Source of the DNA: Trichoplax adhaerens
Lineage: Eukaryota > Placozoa > Uniplacotomia > Trichoplacea > Trichoplacidae
Length of the DNA: 64,000 nt
Reading direction: 5' to 3'
Assembly (NCBI RefSeq): GCF_000150275.1
Contig: NW_002060944.1
Location: forward strand, 4,351,080-4,415,079
Shown: positions 12,753 to 28,100 of the stretch, piece by piece
Position numbering within the stretch: position 1 is the first letter of the stretch
Layout: each line of letters begins with the position of its first letter
The notes under the pieces: generated by a model
Told to the model about the DNA's origin: nothing
The model's database searches: none
The model's input: the letters and a program-made list of their open reading frames with translations, nothing else
Made by a program: the position numbers and the translations under genes

Positions 12753-14564
12753 ATTACGAATACGTTTCTATTAACTTAATGACGCCATCTTCGTAATCGT
12801 AGCTTAGACTCTATAACGACTACCATATCGAATATTAATGTAGCTAGTTTTAAGGTATATTATTATGATGCACGATCGCCAATAGATTACTACTCTTGAG
12901 GGACAAGTCGCTAGTGTACTTTCAACTATGCAGCTTGTCAATATATCATCTTACTAGTCGTATTATTTATACGCATATTTTGGTAATAAAGCATAATCGT
13001 CTGTGTCAATACGGTGTTTCTATTACCGGTTTCAAAATTATTCATTAATAACCTCTTTGCCTTGATTTCTTTAATTCAGCTGTATTCAGAACAGAACCCT
13101 TGTACGTCATCGTAGCCTTGCAAAGTAATAGGAGTTTAATTTTGTATATTCTCTATAGCATGTGCACTATAGTAATATGAGCTCAAGTACCGTACACAGA
13201 CAGATTAATAATGTTAATGAAAAGATAGCCATAATTGATTACCTTTGTATTATCATAACAACAACAATGGCCTAATATCTGAGCTAAACGTGCTTCTACT
13301 GTTTGCAAACTTATCCTACTGCAGTCCTCTTTACGTCGTTGTAAATAGGTTGAGGACACAAAATAAATTTAATATATTTATAAGTACAGTAGATACTTCC
13401 AAAATAGTAAAGTACAGAAGAAGAATTAATGAACCCATATACAATCTACTACTACGTAAAAAGAATGCGAGTCCCATTTACGGTTGATGAAGCTCGTTTC
13501 ATGATACTTTCACATCACCCATTATCATGTAGCTACCAGTCCTAAAAAATATAGATGAAATAATGATATGAAGAAGGTATAGTACTGTACATTCATAGAG
13601 TATTGTACTGTACCCAGTACAGAATAAGTATTTTAATTTGCATTAAACGCACTGCCTCGTTTCATGGCCATGATAGTGAGATCTATTGAATTGCTAAAGG
13701 GCAGCATGCAACTGACGGTAATCATAAATCTCTTGAATGCATTCATAAGTACCGAAATTTTACTAGGAAAATGTAACAAGAATCGGCATGAATACTATAG
13801 ATACTGTAGATATGCAATTATTAGAACTGATCTAAATTTTCAGCCGTTGTTGGGGAGCTTATTTAAATTCTGTTGACGAAAGAGTTTGTGAATCTATGTA
13901 AATGAAGTACAAACTCGTATTGCGCGATTGTAGAGGCTTTTATATTTACAAAATACATAAATCAAGACATAAACGATATAGTTGATATAACATCACGTTA
14001 GAAAACCGAAAATTTTATTACATTCCAACGAAGATAAAGAACTCTAGCGATATTGTCAATAACTTTTTACCAAGAATAGTTTTTGCAACCGGTCAACCGC
14101 TAGACAGTAAAAGGCACTTCGTAAAATTTGTACTATTAATAATATTTATAATATACAGTGAAATATTGATAAATCTTTTCAGCACATTGTTATTATATCA
14201 CGCACTAAAACGAAATGGGACTATCATAAATGACGATTGCTTTCAAAAAATTAATTTTAAAACACGTTATTCCAGTGTGGTACGGGTATGTACAAATTCA
14301 GTAGTATAAAATATGGTATTGATAGGTTTTCGTGCAACAACAAATTTATCTAAAACATAGATTATAATTATGTATGAGTACTGTACATAAAATTATCCAA
14401 CGCTTCTAAGAATAAACCAGGTATAGTGTACTATAATTCATAATAAAGTTTCGGTAAAATCCAATATATAATATATGATATCCTTACAATTTGAAGGAAA
14501 AATAGCCAGACATACACGCTATAAGCGACACCCATAAATAAATTCTATTTCCGGCGATTGTTTC
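12753..14564. other. Intergenic region between convergent PRDX6 and RalGDS genes
   Basis: Contains the 3' flanks of both genes. AATAAA at 12985-12990 could terminate PRDX6. One short GTAC block (CAGTACTGTACATTC type) lies near 13580-13620. No frame shows protein-like composition or splice support. Confidence 0.6.
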
Positions 14565-17500
14565 TTAGATTTTTCTAACAATCATATATATTTCTTGCTG
14601 GGCAGTATTAAGTGCATAATAAACATTGGTACCTTTAGGGATAGCAACTTCTACAGCAATAAGATAAGATAATTGAAAAAAGTTAGACTTCCTACTTTAC
14701 TAACTGTCAATAATAATACTGCAATTTTTTAATTCATATAAATTTATTACTGAAATATTGCAACTAGATAATAACCGTTCTAAATCAAACTTTCAATGCA
14801 TATAGTGTAAAGTGTATAAAATCATACTACCAACGACATTAGCAGCTGAAATTTACATTCGTTCAGAATATAATGGTAAAAACAGAATAATTATTTAGAC
14901 GGTTTATCAAATATTAACCTTTCTTATCCATAGATTGCAGCAATTCATATGAATTAGGGTCTTCATCTTGAAAGCCATACTTAAATAAAACCTTTTGTAT
15001 TACAGAATTTGTTCTCTCCTGGCTACTTATCTATTGCATAGAATGTTTAAATAAGAAAATTTCTCTTTCATATGACGTAGGGTATTATTTAACGTATAAA
15101 GCTAGTTTAGCTCGAATATTAATAATACTCCAGTTACATCGATAGTAGCTAATGATAAATATAACTTATTCGAAATTAATTTAATTTACTTACAACTATG
15201 CTTTTATAAACTTTCGTTATATTGGTGTAATTATGATTTTCAAAAATGACTTTCACCACATAGCATCCAAGAGGCGACGATAGCAATTTCATCGGGCCAC
15301 TAGTTTGCTGAATTGATGTTGCAACTTTCATAAGGCTACTAGACTGTTGAGGTGGAGATGCAAGTCTTGGATGGCCACCAGACTGTTGAGGTGAAGTTGC
15401 TAGTTTCATATGGCCACCGGTTTGTTGAGGTGAAGTTGCTAACTTAGTTTGCTGAACAATGGCGGGTGACTGTGTGTTTGTTTTAATAGTACTTGTAGCT
15501 GCCGTCGTCGTTCCAGTCATTCCTTCACCACTTGAAGATGATGTTAAAGAGCCAATTGAACTCTATATATTAAATAATAAATTAATACAAATTTAATGAT
15601 ACAACTCATTAATGATTTATAATTTCTATAGTATACAATTCAAAAGCCAACCAAAAATTACTTACTCGTCTCGTTTCTTTATTCGGCGTTAGACTAATAC
15701 TTTCGGTATCCAAACTATCTATACTCTCGCTTGGAATTAATTCGACATCAACAGAATTATTGACTCCACCAAATAGATTCCTATAGTACGCGTACATAAA
15801 AAAGGAATAACATTATATATACACTAAATTCCCTGATGTAACTGTAGATATTTAGATAAGAAATCTAAAAATAGAATAATATTTATTATTTCGACGTACT
15901 TTACGGAATGAAGAACACCACTTTTTCTATCCTTCGTTTTTGGTGTTCCATCTTTTTCGATATCCGTTGATAAACAAAAACTATTATATCAATAAGCAAG
16001 CATAAATTAGTACCTAAACATTACGCCTGGTAATGATCACAAATTGGATATCAACTTAACGATTTAATAATAAAGTCATATCTCCATATCGACATTTCTA
16101 ACCTTTCATCTTCGGTTAATAGATCTAACGATCGTAACCATCTCCTAAATTCTTTATCTGCAACTATCATATAATTTTTAGCGGTGGCTTGCAATAATTT
16201 TACTTTTGCAATCACTTCGAATTCCTATATACGAAAATATTGACTACATTAATTTACCAAATTCGAGCGACGGTTCAACGGGTAAACAAGCCGACTATAA
16301 AATTCGACAATCCTATTTCGTTTTAACTTATTTTACTAACCCTCCTTTTTTTCTCGAAATTTATCAACTTGTCCTATTTAATGGATAAATACATAGAATA
16401 AAAATTAAAATTTTTTCTAAAATGAATCATACGACGCAGTGTAAAAATTAGTGAATGATGGATTATAATAATATATGATTATCGTATACTGTATATAACA
16501 GCTTCTACCATCTGTATTCCCCAACATTTACTGAGCTCATTAATTATCAGTTTCATTACATTGATTTATAATTTCTTACAGTAATAATAGAATCTAATTT
16601 AGCTATCACCGCAACGTATAAAATCAATACATACTTCGGTCATATCTACATTTGCAGTATCCAGCATAGTTAAGTCCGTAAGGAAAGTGCCTAAATAAGG
16701 AACTGTGCCTTGAGGGACCATCGGCTACACAAAAATAGTTATAGGATTTGTTCATTCATTTCTCGAATGATTCACTGATGTCATAGTAAGAGATAACAAA
16801 TAAGCAGTAGAATGATGACTTACTAGCTCAGGTCTCGATTTTCTTCTTCTTCTACGACTTAATCTTCTTAAACCAGATCCAGTTACTTCTGAAAATTTAG
16901 CAGTTCCTTCCTAATTAACAGAGACAAAGATATATTTGACATGAGATGTTGTAAGATACGCAGGTTAATACTGATCTTTATTCTTATAGTCAATGAATAC
17001 ACAAGGTAAATAGACCATGCTCTGTATTAATAAACTTACCTTCCATAAAACATCTCTACTTAGTTTTTGGTTATTTTCCTCCGAAAATAACATTAACAAG
17101 TCTTCAAAAATTTCAATTTTATCTCTATAAGTAAGTAAATAAAATATAGATTTGGTTACATCTTCATACAATTAGTATTAAATATTTCTTCAGAAATGTA
17201 ATCACATTTGTGATGATGTACAGTATATTGACAATGCACATACTTATTCACATTTTGCCATGATTTTTTTAGTCTATGAATTGGAGAAAAATGTAATCCA
17301 GTAATAATAGCTTTCGACGATGAAAAGTTTTTCAATATTCTACATTCCTATAACAAGGAGTACAAATCAATAAATTAAAATCCTAATCCTGAAATTTTTT
17401 ATTGAAATCATTAATTATAATAACATTACACTCATTTAACTGCATAATATATTATTTTAATGACTAACTTGTGCTATATCTATCCATTTTGATATAATTT

Positions 17501-20500
17501 TGCCTCGTAAATGCGGTGTACTACTATCGCCACCATAATTCAGTATTGTTGTAACAACAGAAAATAAAACGCGATTAAATTGTTTGATTGTAGCCGTTAC
17601 GCTACCGGTTAATTCATTTCCATCGTCTTTATTTCGTTTAGCCCAAATGCCACCCAAACACTGATGCGGGGTGACTTTTCTGAATAACTCCTGAAGTAAG
17701 TTAGGAATATCAAAGAAAAAATTGAATTATATCTGAAATATGTAACTAGTGGGCGGAAGAAAAGAAATACTAAGCTAAGTGAGTGGGTCGATATAGTTAT
17801 TATAGCTTGCTATTGAGTTAAAACAATATAGTATAAATTATTCAGTAACTTTTTTTTTAGTATGCGTAAACTATCATTTGTGGTTTGAACTCTAAAATTC
17901 ATATATGTAATTTATTCGTATGAGAAACTAAAAGCTGAAGATGATATGTTATTATTATTATATCCAATGTATCGTTTTGATATGATATTTAACCATAAGG
18001 CATCACCACAATAGATTTTGAATTTAGGGTCGAAATCAAACTGCAATGCTTACCGCATCTAAAAGGGTTAGCTGTTCAGCAAAATTAGCCGTAGGAATAG
18101 ACAGAAAATCCAAAGATAGTGACGATGCAGAACCACAGTTACTAGAACAATCGCTTTCCGCTAATTGAATTTAAAATACATACAGAGAAATTAAATTATC
18201 TCATAGTCATTTCTCAATAAAGATATAAAGCCGTTCCTAATCATGATATAATAATAATTTCTGCGTTTCTAAACAACTCTACTTAATAAATTTCAAATCA
18301 TAACTTGATGGGATAAGTACCGATTAATTTATATTTCACAGCACATATTATTTACCGTCGTCATCTTCATTAGTTGATGCGGTGCCTTGATGAGAAGACT
18401 GGAAGCTATGTTGGCATTCTACTAGTCGTTCAATTAATTTTTCATTTTTCATTACATTTCGTCCAAATTCTATTAATTTATTTAGTCGTGGATAATCTGG
18501 GTGTTGATCGAAATCAGCAGGATATTCTTCAATCCATGAATATATAAAATTACGAAGACATCTAACAGAGAGAAAGTTAACTCAGTGAATAAAGAGTAAA
18601 AATAAGTATAATGTATAATTTATCTTTCTGAAAATGTTTAATAGATTTAAAACTAGTACAGGTTAAATTTCTTGGCAAATGGATATCTTTTTTACTTGCA
18701 AGATATTGTAGGTTGGGAAATGATTTACTCTTTTTAATTTGTTGGACATGGATTGATATACTATTGATTCATCACTTAACGATGATGCAATGTTATCCGG
18801 CTTAATATAAATTCGTTTTTGTAATCTCAAAACTACAGCCATTTTTAGCAGTCAACTACGATATATACACGCAATAAAAGTCACTGATTTTCATTATTTG
18901 ATATCTTGATTAACTGCTCTACAAGTATGGAAAGTTTCGAGTTTGTCTTTAAGTAGTCCTTGAATCGATTTTACAAAGTATTAAAGCATAATATCACTGG
19001 TAAGTAAAGATAAAAGAAATGATGAACGTAAGAAAAAAATCAAATCAAATCAGGAAGAAATAAACTGAAAGAAATTGTATGACCAGAAATTGAATTCTCT
19101 TTAAAATTATCAACAGCAATAACAATAGATCAATTTATCGAATAAAATACTATCATCAATTGTTTAGAATGGATTCTAGCGCAAATTGATATGCCAATTG
19201 CAATATAGAGTGAAATTATTAACGGTAAATAAAAATTACCGGAATATTTTGTAGATAAATAAAAATACAATAACAGGATCTATCTAGCGATAACATTAAT
19301 AATTATGAGGTGATATTAATTTAACTAGTCAAAATTAGAATAGCAAGAAGGGAGATATAAAATCAACTATACCCGAAAGGATAGATTAAGTCAAACGCCT
19401 CTGTGTTGATGAGTTAAATCGCGACAAATATTGTTAGAATATATATACTGCAATACGCTAGTGATGACGGGTTTACTTTCTGGGAAGGATAGAATTAACC
19501 AAAACAACCAAATGATGTTTTGTAGTAGATAAACAGGTAAATTAAAGTATGAAAAGCCTACAGTTTGTTTGATCTAGTCAAGATAGAATTACCGGTAATT
19601 AAAGCGACAGATGCTGTTAATATAGTAAATGAACAAGTAAATTAAAGCGCAAAAATGCAGAGCGTTAATTTTATCGAGAAAGAACAGAACAAAATACAAG
19701 GATAGATACTGTTTACATCGCGGATAAATAAAAATAGATTGGAGAACGAAAGTGCCTATAATAAATTTCATAAGGGAAAATTCCTTAATAGTAACGATGG
19801 ATAATGTTTACTTTACAGATAAGCAATTAGCTTAAGATTTAAACTACGTAGTTCTGAATTAATGATCGATGATATTTATATCTAGATCAACAAGTAAACT
19901 GGTACGAGAAGACGCAGCATAGTCATAACTTTTATTGATATATTTATACGTATCTTCAGTTACAGTATCAAGGGTGATAAAATGGAGCACGACAAGGCAG
20001 GATACGCTACGGGTAGAATATATCTAGTATATTATCGTCTAATAGGCTTTTTACGTCCTATTCATCACATTGAGCGTTAGTTTATGTAGATCGATCGGAA
20101 CTCAGTGAAAATAAAATTGATTTCTTCATTAAATTAAAATCGAACACTACGCTTTAAATAATTATTAATCCCTGTCAAGAACCTCCATATTAATAGCTGC
20201 GTATAGAAATGGCTATCGTTATGTTTGCTGATGAAATACTATTCATTAAGATCTTTACATTTAAATAATTTATCGATATTACTTCCACATTAACTTTGTA
20301 AAAAGAGTGTTTGAGTAACCGGAATTCAATTTAATTAGCAACGTAAATTGTAAATCTACTACCGTCATCTGATTAATACAATAATTTGCTTTGCAATTAA
20401 ATGCTGAGATTGAACTCCTCGTGGAGGGCAACGTGTGCATCAAATATTTTCCCAGAAATTTGCACGTTGACATTAGCACTACTATCTACTACTTAATACT

Positions 20501-23500
20501 CTTAAAAGGATTGATACATTAGTATTGACTACAATTCAACATATGAAGGACATATTTCTCTCATCAATTGAATTTAAAAAAATTACCATACTTTACGGGT
20601 AAAACTAATTTTCTCATTGCTGCTTAAAAAAGACTTACTTTTGTGTCGCTTCTGCACACTCTTTAGCGGTTTCATCTTCGTCAGGATCGCTATGATCATC
20701 ATCTACGTCATTTAATTGTCGATATCTGATAGGTAAAATAATAAGAAATAATTATACGTTATGCTTACTAAACTGCAACAACCCTACACAGTATGATGGC
20801 CTATAATGAAGTGGATACTAGATACAACACTATGTTGGCTGTGTAAGTAGTGAAAAATTGTATAGCATCCAACTGTTTACATAGTGAGTTAACAACTATT
20901 CAAAGGTGGAGAATGATAAATTTATGGAAACCAAACTACGTCGTTCATAACTATAGTTAGTAATACGTAACACAAAGTTAGTCCTACTTATGCAACTATT
21001 TTACTCTATTTCATTCTTGAATTCCAGTAGCAACATGATACAAAACATTAACTTTTAAAAAGAAATCCTCTTAAAATTGCACTATGATGACATGGAAATG
21101 CCATGTCATAATTTTATTTTTTAATGACTATCAAAGAGGGCGGAAATGAATATTAATGACTAGTATAGAGTTGACGTACCGCATTAAAATTAAATCAAGT
21201 AATTCTTCAGGAGTGGTAAATGTTTTATAAGTACAAAGTAAAATGTTGGCAAAACTTGGATCATTTTCTTGTTGTTTTGGATTAATATAATGAACAGCCT
21301 TCTTCACCGTGCCAGCTTTGATGTATAGGACTTTACATGTATGCCATTGCATATGAGAAACACCACTGGCATCAGCATCGATTGCTTGCTTTAAATCTTT
21401 AGCCAATGTGCTGTAATGGATGCGTTTTAAATAAACGTCGTATAGAGCTCCCGACTCTTTTTCTTCTCCGAAATATTTCAAGTTCTGTCAAAAATATCAA
21501 ATTAAGCAAATATAAATATGAAAATAATCGTTGAGGAGAAATCTTGACGGCATCGAAAGTACTTCTCGATCTACGTACAATAGTCTATCTGAGTATTGAA
21601 ATTGTTAAAATAAGCTGATCTTGACTTCTCTAAATGCTATACTAATGGTAGCAATTAAAATAATGTACTGTACAACAGTTGATATGTCGTAATTTATTTC
21701 GCAATTTATTATAACAGGAAGCTAGAGATATTTCTACCGACTGGTATAGTATAAAGTCCATGAAAAGAAATAACGATTGCAATCCATGATGGTGTTTACA
21801 AAAGTTAAGCCCTACATTGTCCACACGTCCATCATATGTGTTTATTTCGGGACCGTAAATTACTGTCTATTGCATACGTTTTTCTATCGGCGCTAACCGA
21901 TAAGAAACAAGTAATTTTAAAATGTTTGACTAATTTGATGGTCAAAAAATTGGATATACAGTAGAATGATTAATTAATTATAAATAGAGTAGCAATGGAT
22001 ATTTACGCTACAAGATTATCCTGATTTTTTTAATGGATATTCTCTACAAGAATATTGCACGAACGCCTCCGCTATTCAGTTATGACTAGAAGAAATTTTT
22101 GTAAACTTTGACCCTATGGTAATCAATAACAGTAGTTGATTTCAAATTTTTTCTTCTTCGCTACTGCACCTGGTACTGATCATTAATTAAAATGAAAAAT
22201 GCTAATTTGAAAGAAGAAACGTTAACCTCTTGCCATAAGAAAATACCGATAAAAACAGATACCTCCACTCACAAATTATTCTCTTGATAAGTAATCCCAT
22301 TAGAATATGGCAATTTTACAAGCAAGAATACTACTTTTTAATTTTGATATTGATAACTTACCGGAGAACTACTGAATCGATCATTTCGAGCATTTGTCCC
22401 ATTCATGGTTAAGCGATTACGACGGCTTAATGGTGGATTAGAAATGGTAGCATGTCGTTGTCTGTAATAACATGGATCGACCAAAATGGATTAATCAAAG
22501 ATTAATTAAACAAGATCGTCTAACATGTCTACACCTGAAAAATGAAAAGTTGTTGACTGCCGTTGGAGCACTAATTGAAATAAATCAGCGATTCATCAAT
22601 GAAATTGACAGAAGATTATCCACTCGTATAGTATAGATTGTACACTGGTAGATGCAATGATCAGATGATATCAAAACATTGCAAGACAAGTAGTGTTTGA
22701 TTAGCATTTAAAGTCTATTAGAAGGTATTAATTGATGCTCTTTAATTGACACTGTGGGTCAATTTACAAAGTATAAGACTATGTAATAAGCAGTTGAAAA
22801 AGGGAAAATTCTCGTTAGCATAGACCACTAGGAGAATCGTTTCAACATCTTCCGTTGGCCCCGATCAACACCAAATAACAACAACCCCCCAAAAAATAGA
22901 TGGAAAAAAAACCGCGTAGAGATCAACTGATCGTTGGCTTTTACCATCTCATCGACAGAAGCGTCGATGGTACCATGACTGAAATTCGATTCAAGACTGC
23001 ATCTCCTATTCAAGTATAGTGTCATGATTATCGTCTACAAGTAAAATGAGATCTACCCTTGTCACAAGTATTGTATAATCTATCGAGCGAAATTAGATAA
23101 GAAACAAAACAACTTCCCCCCCCCCCAAAAAAATGGCTACTGTGGTAGAAATGCCTCTACTGAATACGTTGATTCTGTAGAAAGACTGTAAGTTGAAGAG
23201 AAAGAAAATCCAACTATCCTATCCTCCATCATCTATATACAACATACCATGGAAAATATTACCACAAGAGGGAATAGCAATGGACGAAGAAATGGTCTTG
23301 TCTGCAAAAGTTGAATTTCCAAAAGCTCGGCGAGAATATCAGGCAATACGTTTAACGAACAGTCAACGCTCGCATGGACTGTGGCTGGGGTAAAAGAATA
23401 GAACAAAATAAACAAGATGTGATTGGTATAATTGCCTATGGGAGCGGCTTTCACCTTAGTAACAGAGGTTACGGGCGAATTTTTACCTTTAGCACCACCC

Positions 23501-25191
23501 TGTCGCGGACGATGATGGACGACTACAGTGGATAGGCTGCATCCACTAGGCAATGCTCCATTCTACTCAAGGTGGAATGGACACAAATGGTCGTATGATG
23601 GTGAGAATTTCCACCTGGGTAGCTCATGGCGACCAATGTACAGTACAAGAATTACAATGACTATTTTTAGACTGGCTAGGCTTTGTCCACTTTTTTTACT
23701 AAAGTGCTTGAATGGAATTGTTGTAAAACCCACTATGGCGACCATTGAATTTCGGACTATGGTAGCGAGTGGCGACTAACGAATTAGAATGCAGCCGACA
23801 AGCAGTTATAGACTGTTTTGTCTACCACGCACAATACACGTAGTTATGGTGTATATTGTTGTGATGGACGATAGGATAACTGCGGTCATGGTAGAAGTAG
23901 AGTATATCAATGGATTGACAAGCTGAATCAAGAACAACAGTTGCCTTATTTGATGTTGTTATTGTTGTCAAGTTCCTCGCTCAACGTCTTGTCATAGCAT
24001 CATTTCCTTGATAGAGATATCTCCTTTCGCTTTTTGAATTTGGTAGCCAACCAAAGCATGCAATGCTACAGGCCACTACACCATGTTCAACCGTATGCTA
24101 ATTTCATAAATTGGAATTCATGAAATATAGTCAAAATACACCTGTCATTTTCATCTTGCCATGATTAGGAATACAGTACTGTAGTCGATGCTATCACTAT
24201 CTCCAATGCAATCTCCATATTTACCAATAAATGCCCAAGATATACACGAGATCGAGTCCGATCAGATCAGAAAGATGCACGTTTTACGATCATGTCCGGT
24301 CTCACCAATCTGTAAATACACTTGTCACATGATCGCCTTCAACTTAATTAGTTCATTGCATTAATTAATTCAACATTTATGAATCGAAAATCAACTAAGA
24401 AATAAGACGCAAGACTTTTTATCCATTCAATCACTGCATTGCTCCAGCCACTGACATGTTGCATGGATATTGTAACTCCGCCAAAAGAAACTAAAAACAA
24501 TCTCAACTGTTGGATCCATGCTTACTTGTCTTAAATGAGACTTTGTCGTCTTACTCAGCGTCCGCAATATCATCCAGTACAGTACAGTATACTGTACAGC
24601 GGACAGCTCATTTGAATGACCATTGTAACGGAGAGTAGACACTGTGTTCGCTTGCAGACATAGGACGCAGTTGAAAGAACCAGTACTACGCATGTGTACA
24701 TGACGGCCTTGTCATATCGGTGTCTACATTCTACAGTACAGTATGCTGTAACAATAGACAGGACGTATACAGTACATTATATGACATAGATGACTTCCAG
24801 TATGCATCAATACAGCTAATTCTACATTTACTACAGTAGTCCCGATAGAATCGATACAATAGACAGGACGTACACGCCTACACGGTACAGTATACTGTAC
24901 AGTACTGTACAGTATGTACTGTAGATGACTTACAGTATACTGTACAGTACTGTACACTGTACAGTACATCAATACAGCTAACAAGCCTAACATACAGTAC
25001 TGTACAGTACAGTGTACTGTACCCTAATTCTAGATTTACAAGCTACAACATTTGTCCCGGTAGAATCGATACAGATACGCGTTTAAAGTATCATGTGAAA
25101 TTCTCCATAGTACACCACTAATAAAGGATCAAGGATTCAATAAGCAGACAACTTACCGCGATCTCTTGTGAAGCACTCCTGTAAATACCAT
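14565..25191 (-). CDS. RalGDS/RGL-family Ral guanine nucleotide exchange factor
   Basis: Activates Ral GTPases and couples them to Ras through a C-terminal Ras-association domain. The 18 exons close in frame to 781 residues: 25157-25191, 22362-22461, 21180-21484, 20639-20725, 18356-18561, 18054-18160, 17469-17690, 17244-17347, 17040-17124, 16824-16910, 16635-16724, 16341-16373, 16103-16224, 15900-15980, 15666-15780, 15194-15562, 14919-15030, 14565-14650. The RasGEF_N domain ([29 protein letters not shown]) is in exons 3-5. The CDC25/RasGEF core runs through exons 6-13 ([67 protein letters not shown]). The RA domain is in the last three exons ([24 protein letters not shown]). The first exon codes only 11 residues plus two bases and is the least certain part; the rest is firm. 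Compared with vertebrate RalGDS, the linker before RA carries Gln/Pro repeats. Confidence 0.94.
15285..15465 (-). repeat. Coding tandem repeat in the RalGDS linker
   Basis: Four to five imperfect copies of a 39-bp/13-residue unit ([13 protein letters not shown] and variants such as [13 protein letters not shown] and [13 protein letters not shown]). They lie between the GEF and RA domains, in an exon that is otherwise Ser/Thr-rich. Probably a disordered linker. Confidence 0.85.
22462..25156 (-). other. Large first intron of the RalGDS gene
   Basis: A 2.7-kb intron between the proposed micro first exon and exon 2. It holds a GTAC-repeat cluster at 24570-25025 and a less AT-rich stretch at about 22830-23800, where several overlapping frames on both strands stay open but none resembles a protein. 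If the first exon is wrong, part of this is 5' flank. Confidence 0.5.
24570..25025. repeat. GTAC/ACTGTACAGT repeat cluster in RalGDS intron 1
   Basis: Same decamer-type palindromic repeats as in the FKBP15/PRDX6 spacer, best at 24885-25022. They are embedded in a roughly 105-bp unit repeated two to three times: CAATAGACAGGACGTA at about 24752 and 24857, GATGACTT.CAGTAT, CATCAATACAGCTAA, and TCCCG.TAGAATCGATACA at about 24841 and 25054. Confidence 0.8.
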
Positions 25192-28100
25192 AATTCTGTG
25201 GAAAATTTGGAAAAGAAGAGGAAAATCTCTCTTTGCTGCTAATCAAGTTATAAATTAATTTTGCTATAGAGCAACACCAATGAATGACATAAAACCGATA
25301 TGTTTTCTACAACGAGATTCTACATCCAACCCAGTACACTGCGATATTGGTCACATTGGTTCCATCTGCTATCAGCTCATCCAAATTATGATCCAATCTT
25401 GCATTCTCCGTAGTCTATCAATACAATATCATATCAAGACCAAACAATACAGTACAATGTAGACTAGTTCCAATAACATTTCAATTTTTCATTCCATCTA
25501 CCAGTCACAACATCAATCGAGTAACAGTCATAGCTGGCATAACATCAAAACAATCATCATCATGGTCGATACATTCAAGTTTGTCAATAATGCCTTGGCA
25601 TGGCCGTCAGGGATGTCATGATTAATTAACATTGGATTGTCAAGGATGAATGATGGTCTATTTTTTTTTTCTTTTTTATGTCAATAACTTAATTACTTTC
25701 TATACAGCTCTACTGTATTATATTATTCCTACCGCCTTGTCTATCCCACAAGCTTCCTATTAGTCTCGACACACTGGCATCATATGACGTTCATCACACA
25801 GGGGTGTATCATTTCTCAGAAAAGTACGACCATAATACAATCACAGTACCAAAATAATTAACCAAGTAATTATCAATAGAATTAGAATCATTCGATTACC
25901 TCTAATAACTCTCATAGTTGACTAAGAACTAGGATAAACTTTTCCACATTCATCAAGTCAATCAGTCACTAAACTATACTCATATCATGGACGGGTATAG
26001 CTAATGAACACAGCGACAATTTTACTCATCTAACTGATGAAATTGAGCTTAAACAAATTTTTCTCAATTATTACTACAAGCATGCTATCGCCCACAAATT
26101 GAATTCATTACACAAATAGACTATAATATATCTAATAAATACGAATATGTAGAAAACAATTTTAAATACTTTTACCGTAATCGGCAAATTATATAATTAT
26201 CCATAAAACATTTTTACAAATAACAGGAGTAAAACAATAGTGCTAACATAACAGCACTAATCGAGTTAATAATGTAGTTCTTTTTCTATACAATCGATAG
26301 AACAGAAATTACATAACGTCCTGATGTACATGCAATAAATTATAAAAACAACATAATATATCTACTTTCATCAACCAATTCAATTATCCCTAAATAAGCT
26401 CCTTAGTCAATTGTCGACACTGAAATCATGGTAGTTCAAGTATGATCTATGAGAATCAATATATCATGGACCGTTCATATTATTTATAGCGCAAGAATCG
26501 TATGTTTTGCTTGTAATGAAGAATATGCCTCAGTTAATGCCAGACTATTGCATTTTAATGACATTGATCCTTTACAAATTTTGTAATAATCATAGCACAC
26601 TGGCAACGCTTGTAAATAACGAAAAAAATTGATCTTAGTTAGATATTATAAATCATCACAGTCAGTAAACACGTATTAACAAAGTTTATATATCACCTAC
26701 ATATCTAAGTACAGTAAGTTACCAGTCTTAAAGTATGGTATGCATGTATCACACAATTCACAGTATTAAAGCTATTTGTAGAGACAAAAATTCCTTAGCG
26801 TTAGTTCATATATTTACTAGCTTACCATTAGATGAGAATAATGACTATTACTGACGTCATAAAATAGACTATCAGATCTAATTTAGTCAAATACGTTGAA
26901 TAAAAATAGTGCCTTAGTCAAAACACTACGCAACCGGTTTACTAAAATTGTTATCGATCCTACAACATAGATATCATGACAGTTTTGCCTAATACTGTAA
27001 CTTGGTGCATTGATACTTTTAGTACATGAAAGAAATAAATTGATCTATTTATATGTCATAACTTTGCTCTAATCTATGTTTTATATCATAAGCAACAATA
27101 CTGAGTGTTTATCGTATCTTATAAAAATTTTTATACCATAATGCGCTATTTTGCTTTCTAAAAAATATGTGTATTTAATGTAAAAATTCTATTTGCTTTT
27201 AGGGTACGCACCAATTAGCGTGTAGTCTCAAAAACAAATATATAATAAATTAGTAACAACTCGTAGCCAGTATTCGTGATATCAACTAGTTTCGAGCGAG
27301 ATCTAGCTTACACTTATGCTACTGTATATATGACCGTTTATTATACTCTGAAAATTATCAAAATGTAAGCAAAGATGTAATTAAATGATTCTATCTGCCA
27401 AAGATATAATTAAATGAATGTATCCACTAAAGTACAAATTACTGATATCTTGTAAATTCGCCCATCATCCTTATCAAGTCACTAGTAATGTGATAGGTCT
27501 TTGCTTAATTTCTCGCAAAATTTCGATATCACCTAAGTTGATATTAACTGTGAAATATTAACTACAGGAGTTGATCTATAGATCAAAATATTAACAGGTA
27601 ATATCTATACCATGCATTATACCATAAGCTTGATAGACACTGTTAACTTTCAGTTAATACATTAAGGCTACACATAAATGATATAAGTAGAAAGAAACTG
27701 CTTGAAGGGATTAATCCTACAGCACCGTAAATAAACGGTAACTTTTTTATCTAAACTACCGATAAAAATTCAAATAAAACAATCCATTAGAGTGCAGTTT
27801 CAAATTAAGATAGTGGGCTATACATGAAGTGAGTAAATATAAACAACGCTACTTGGAAAGTATTGATATCATACAGAAACGAGGAATAATAATTTTTAAT
27901 CTGCAAAAAAATCTGGATATGCTGGGTAGTTATTAATACTAATGGCATGATTATCATTGATCCTTTCATGAAATGGTCTGTATAGCATTTTTAACGAAAT
28001 CATAATATTCAATATCAGTCAGTTCAAATGAAGCCGTAATCATATACTTCATCCTTACAATTATTGTTGATGGCGTTAAAAATAGTGATCAAATATATGC

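Noticed and set aside
23193-23779. Cluster of overlapping open frames on both strands, up to 106 codons
   Set aside because: Inside RalGDS intron 1 in a locally less AT-rich patch. No family resemblance, and frames on opposite strands are equally open.
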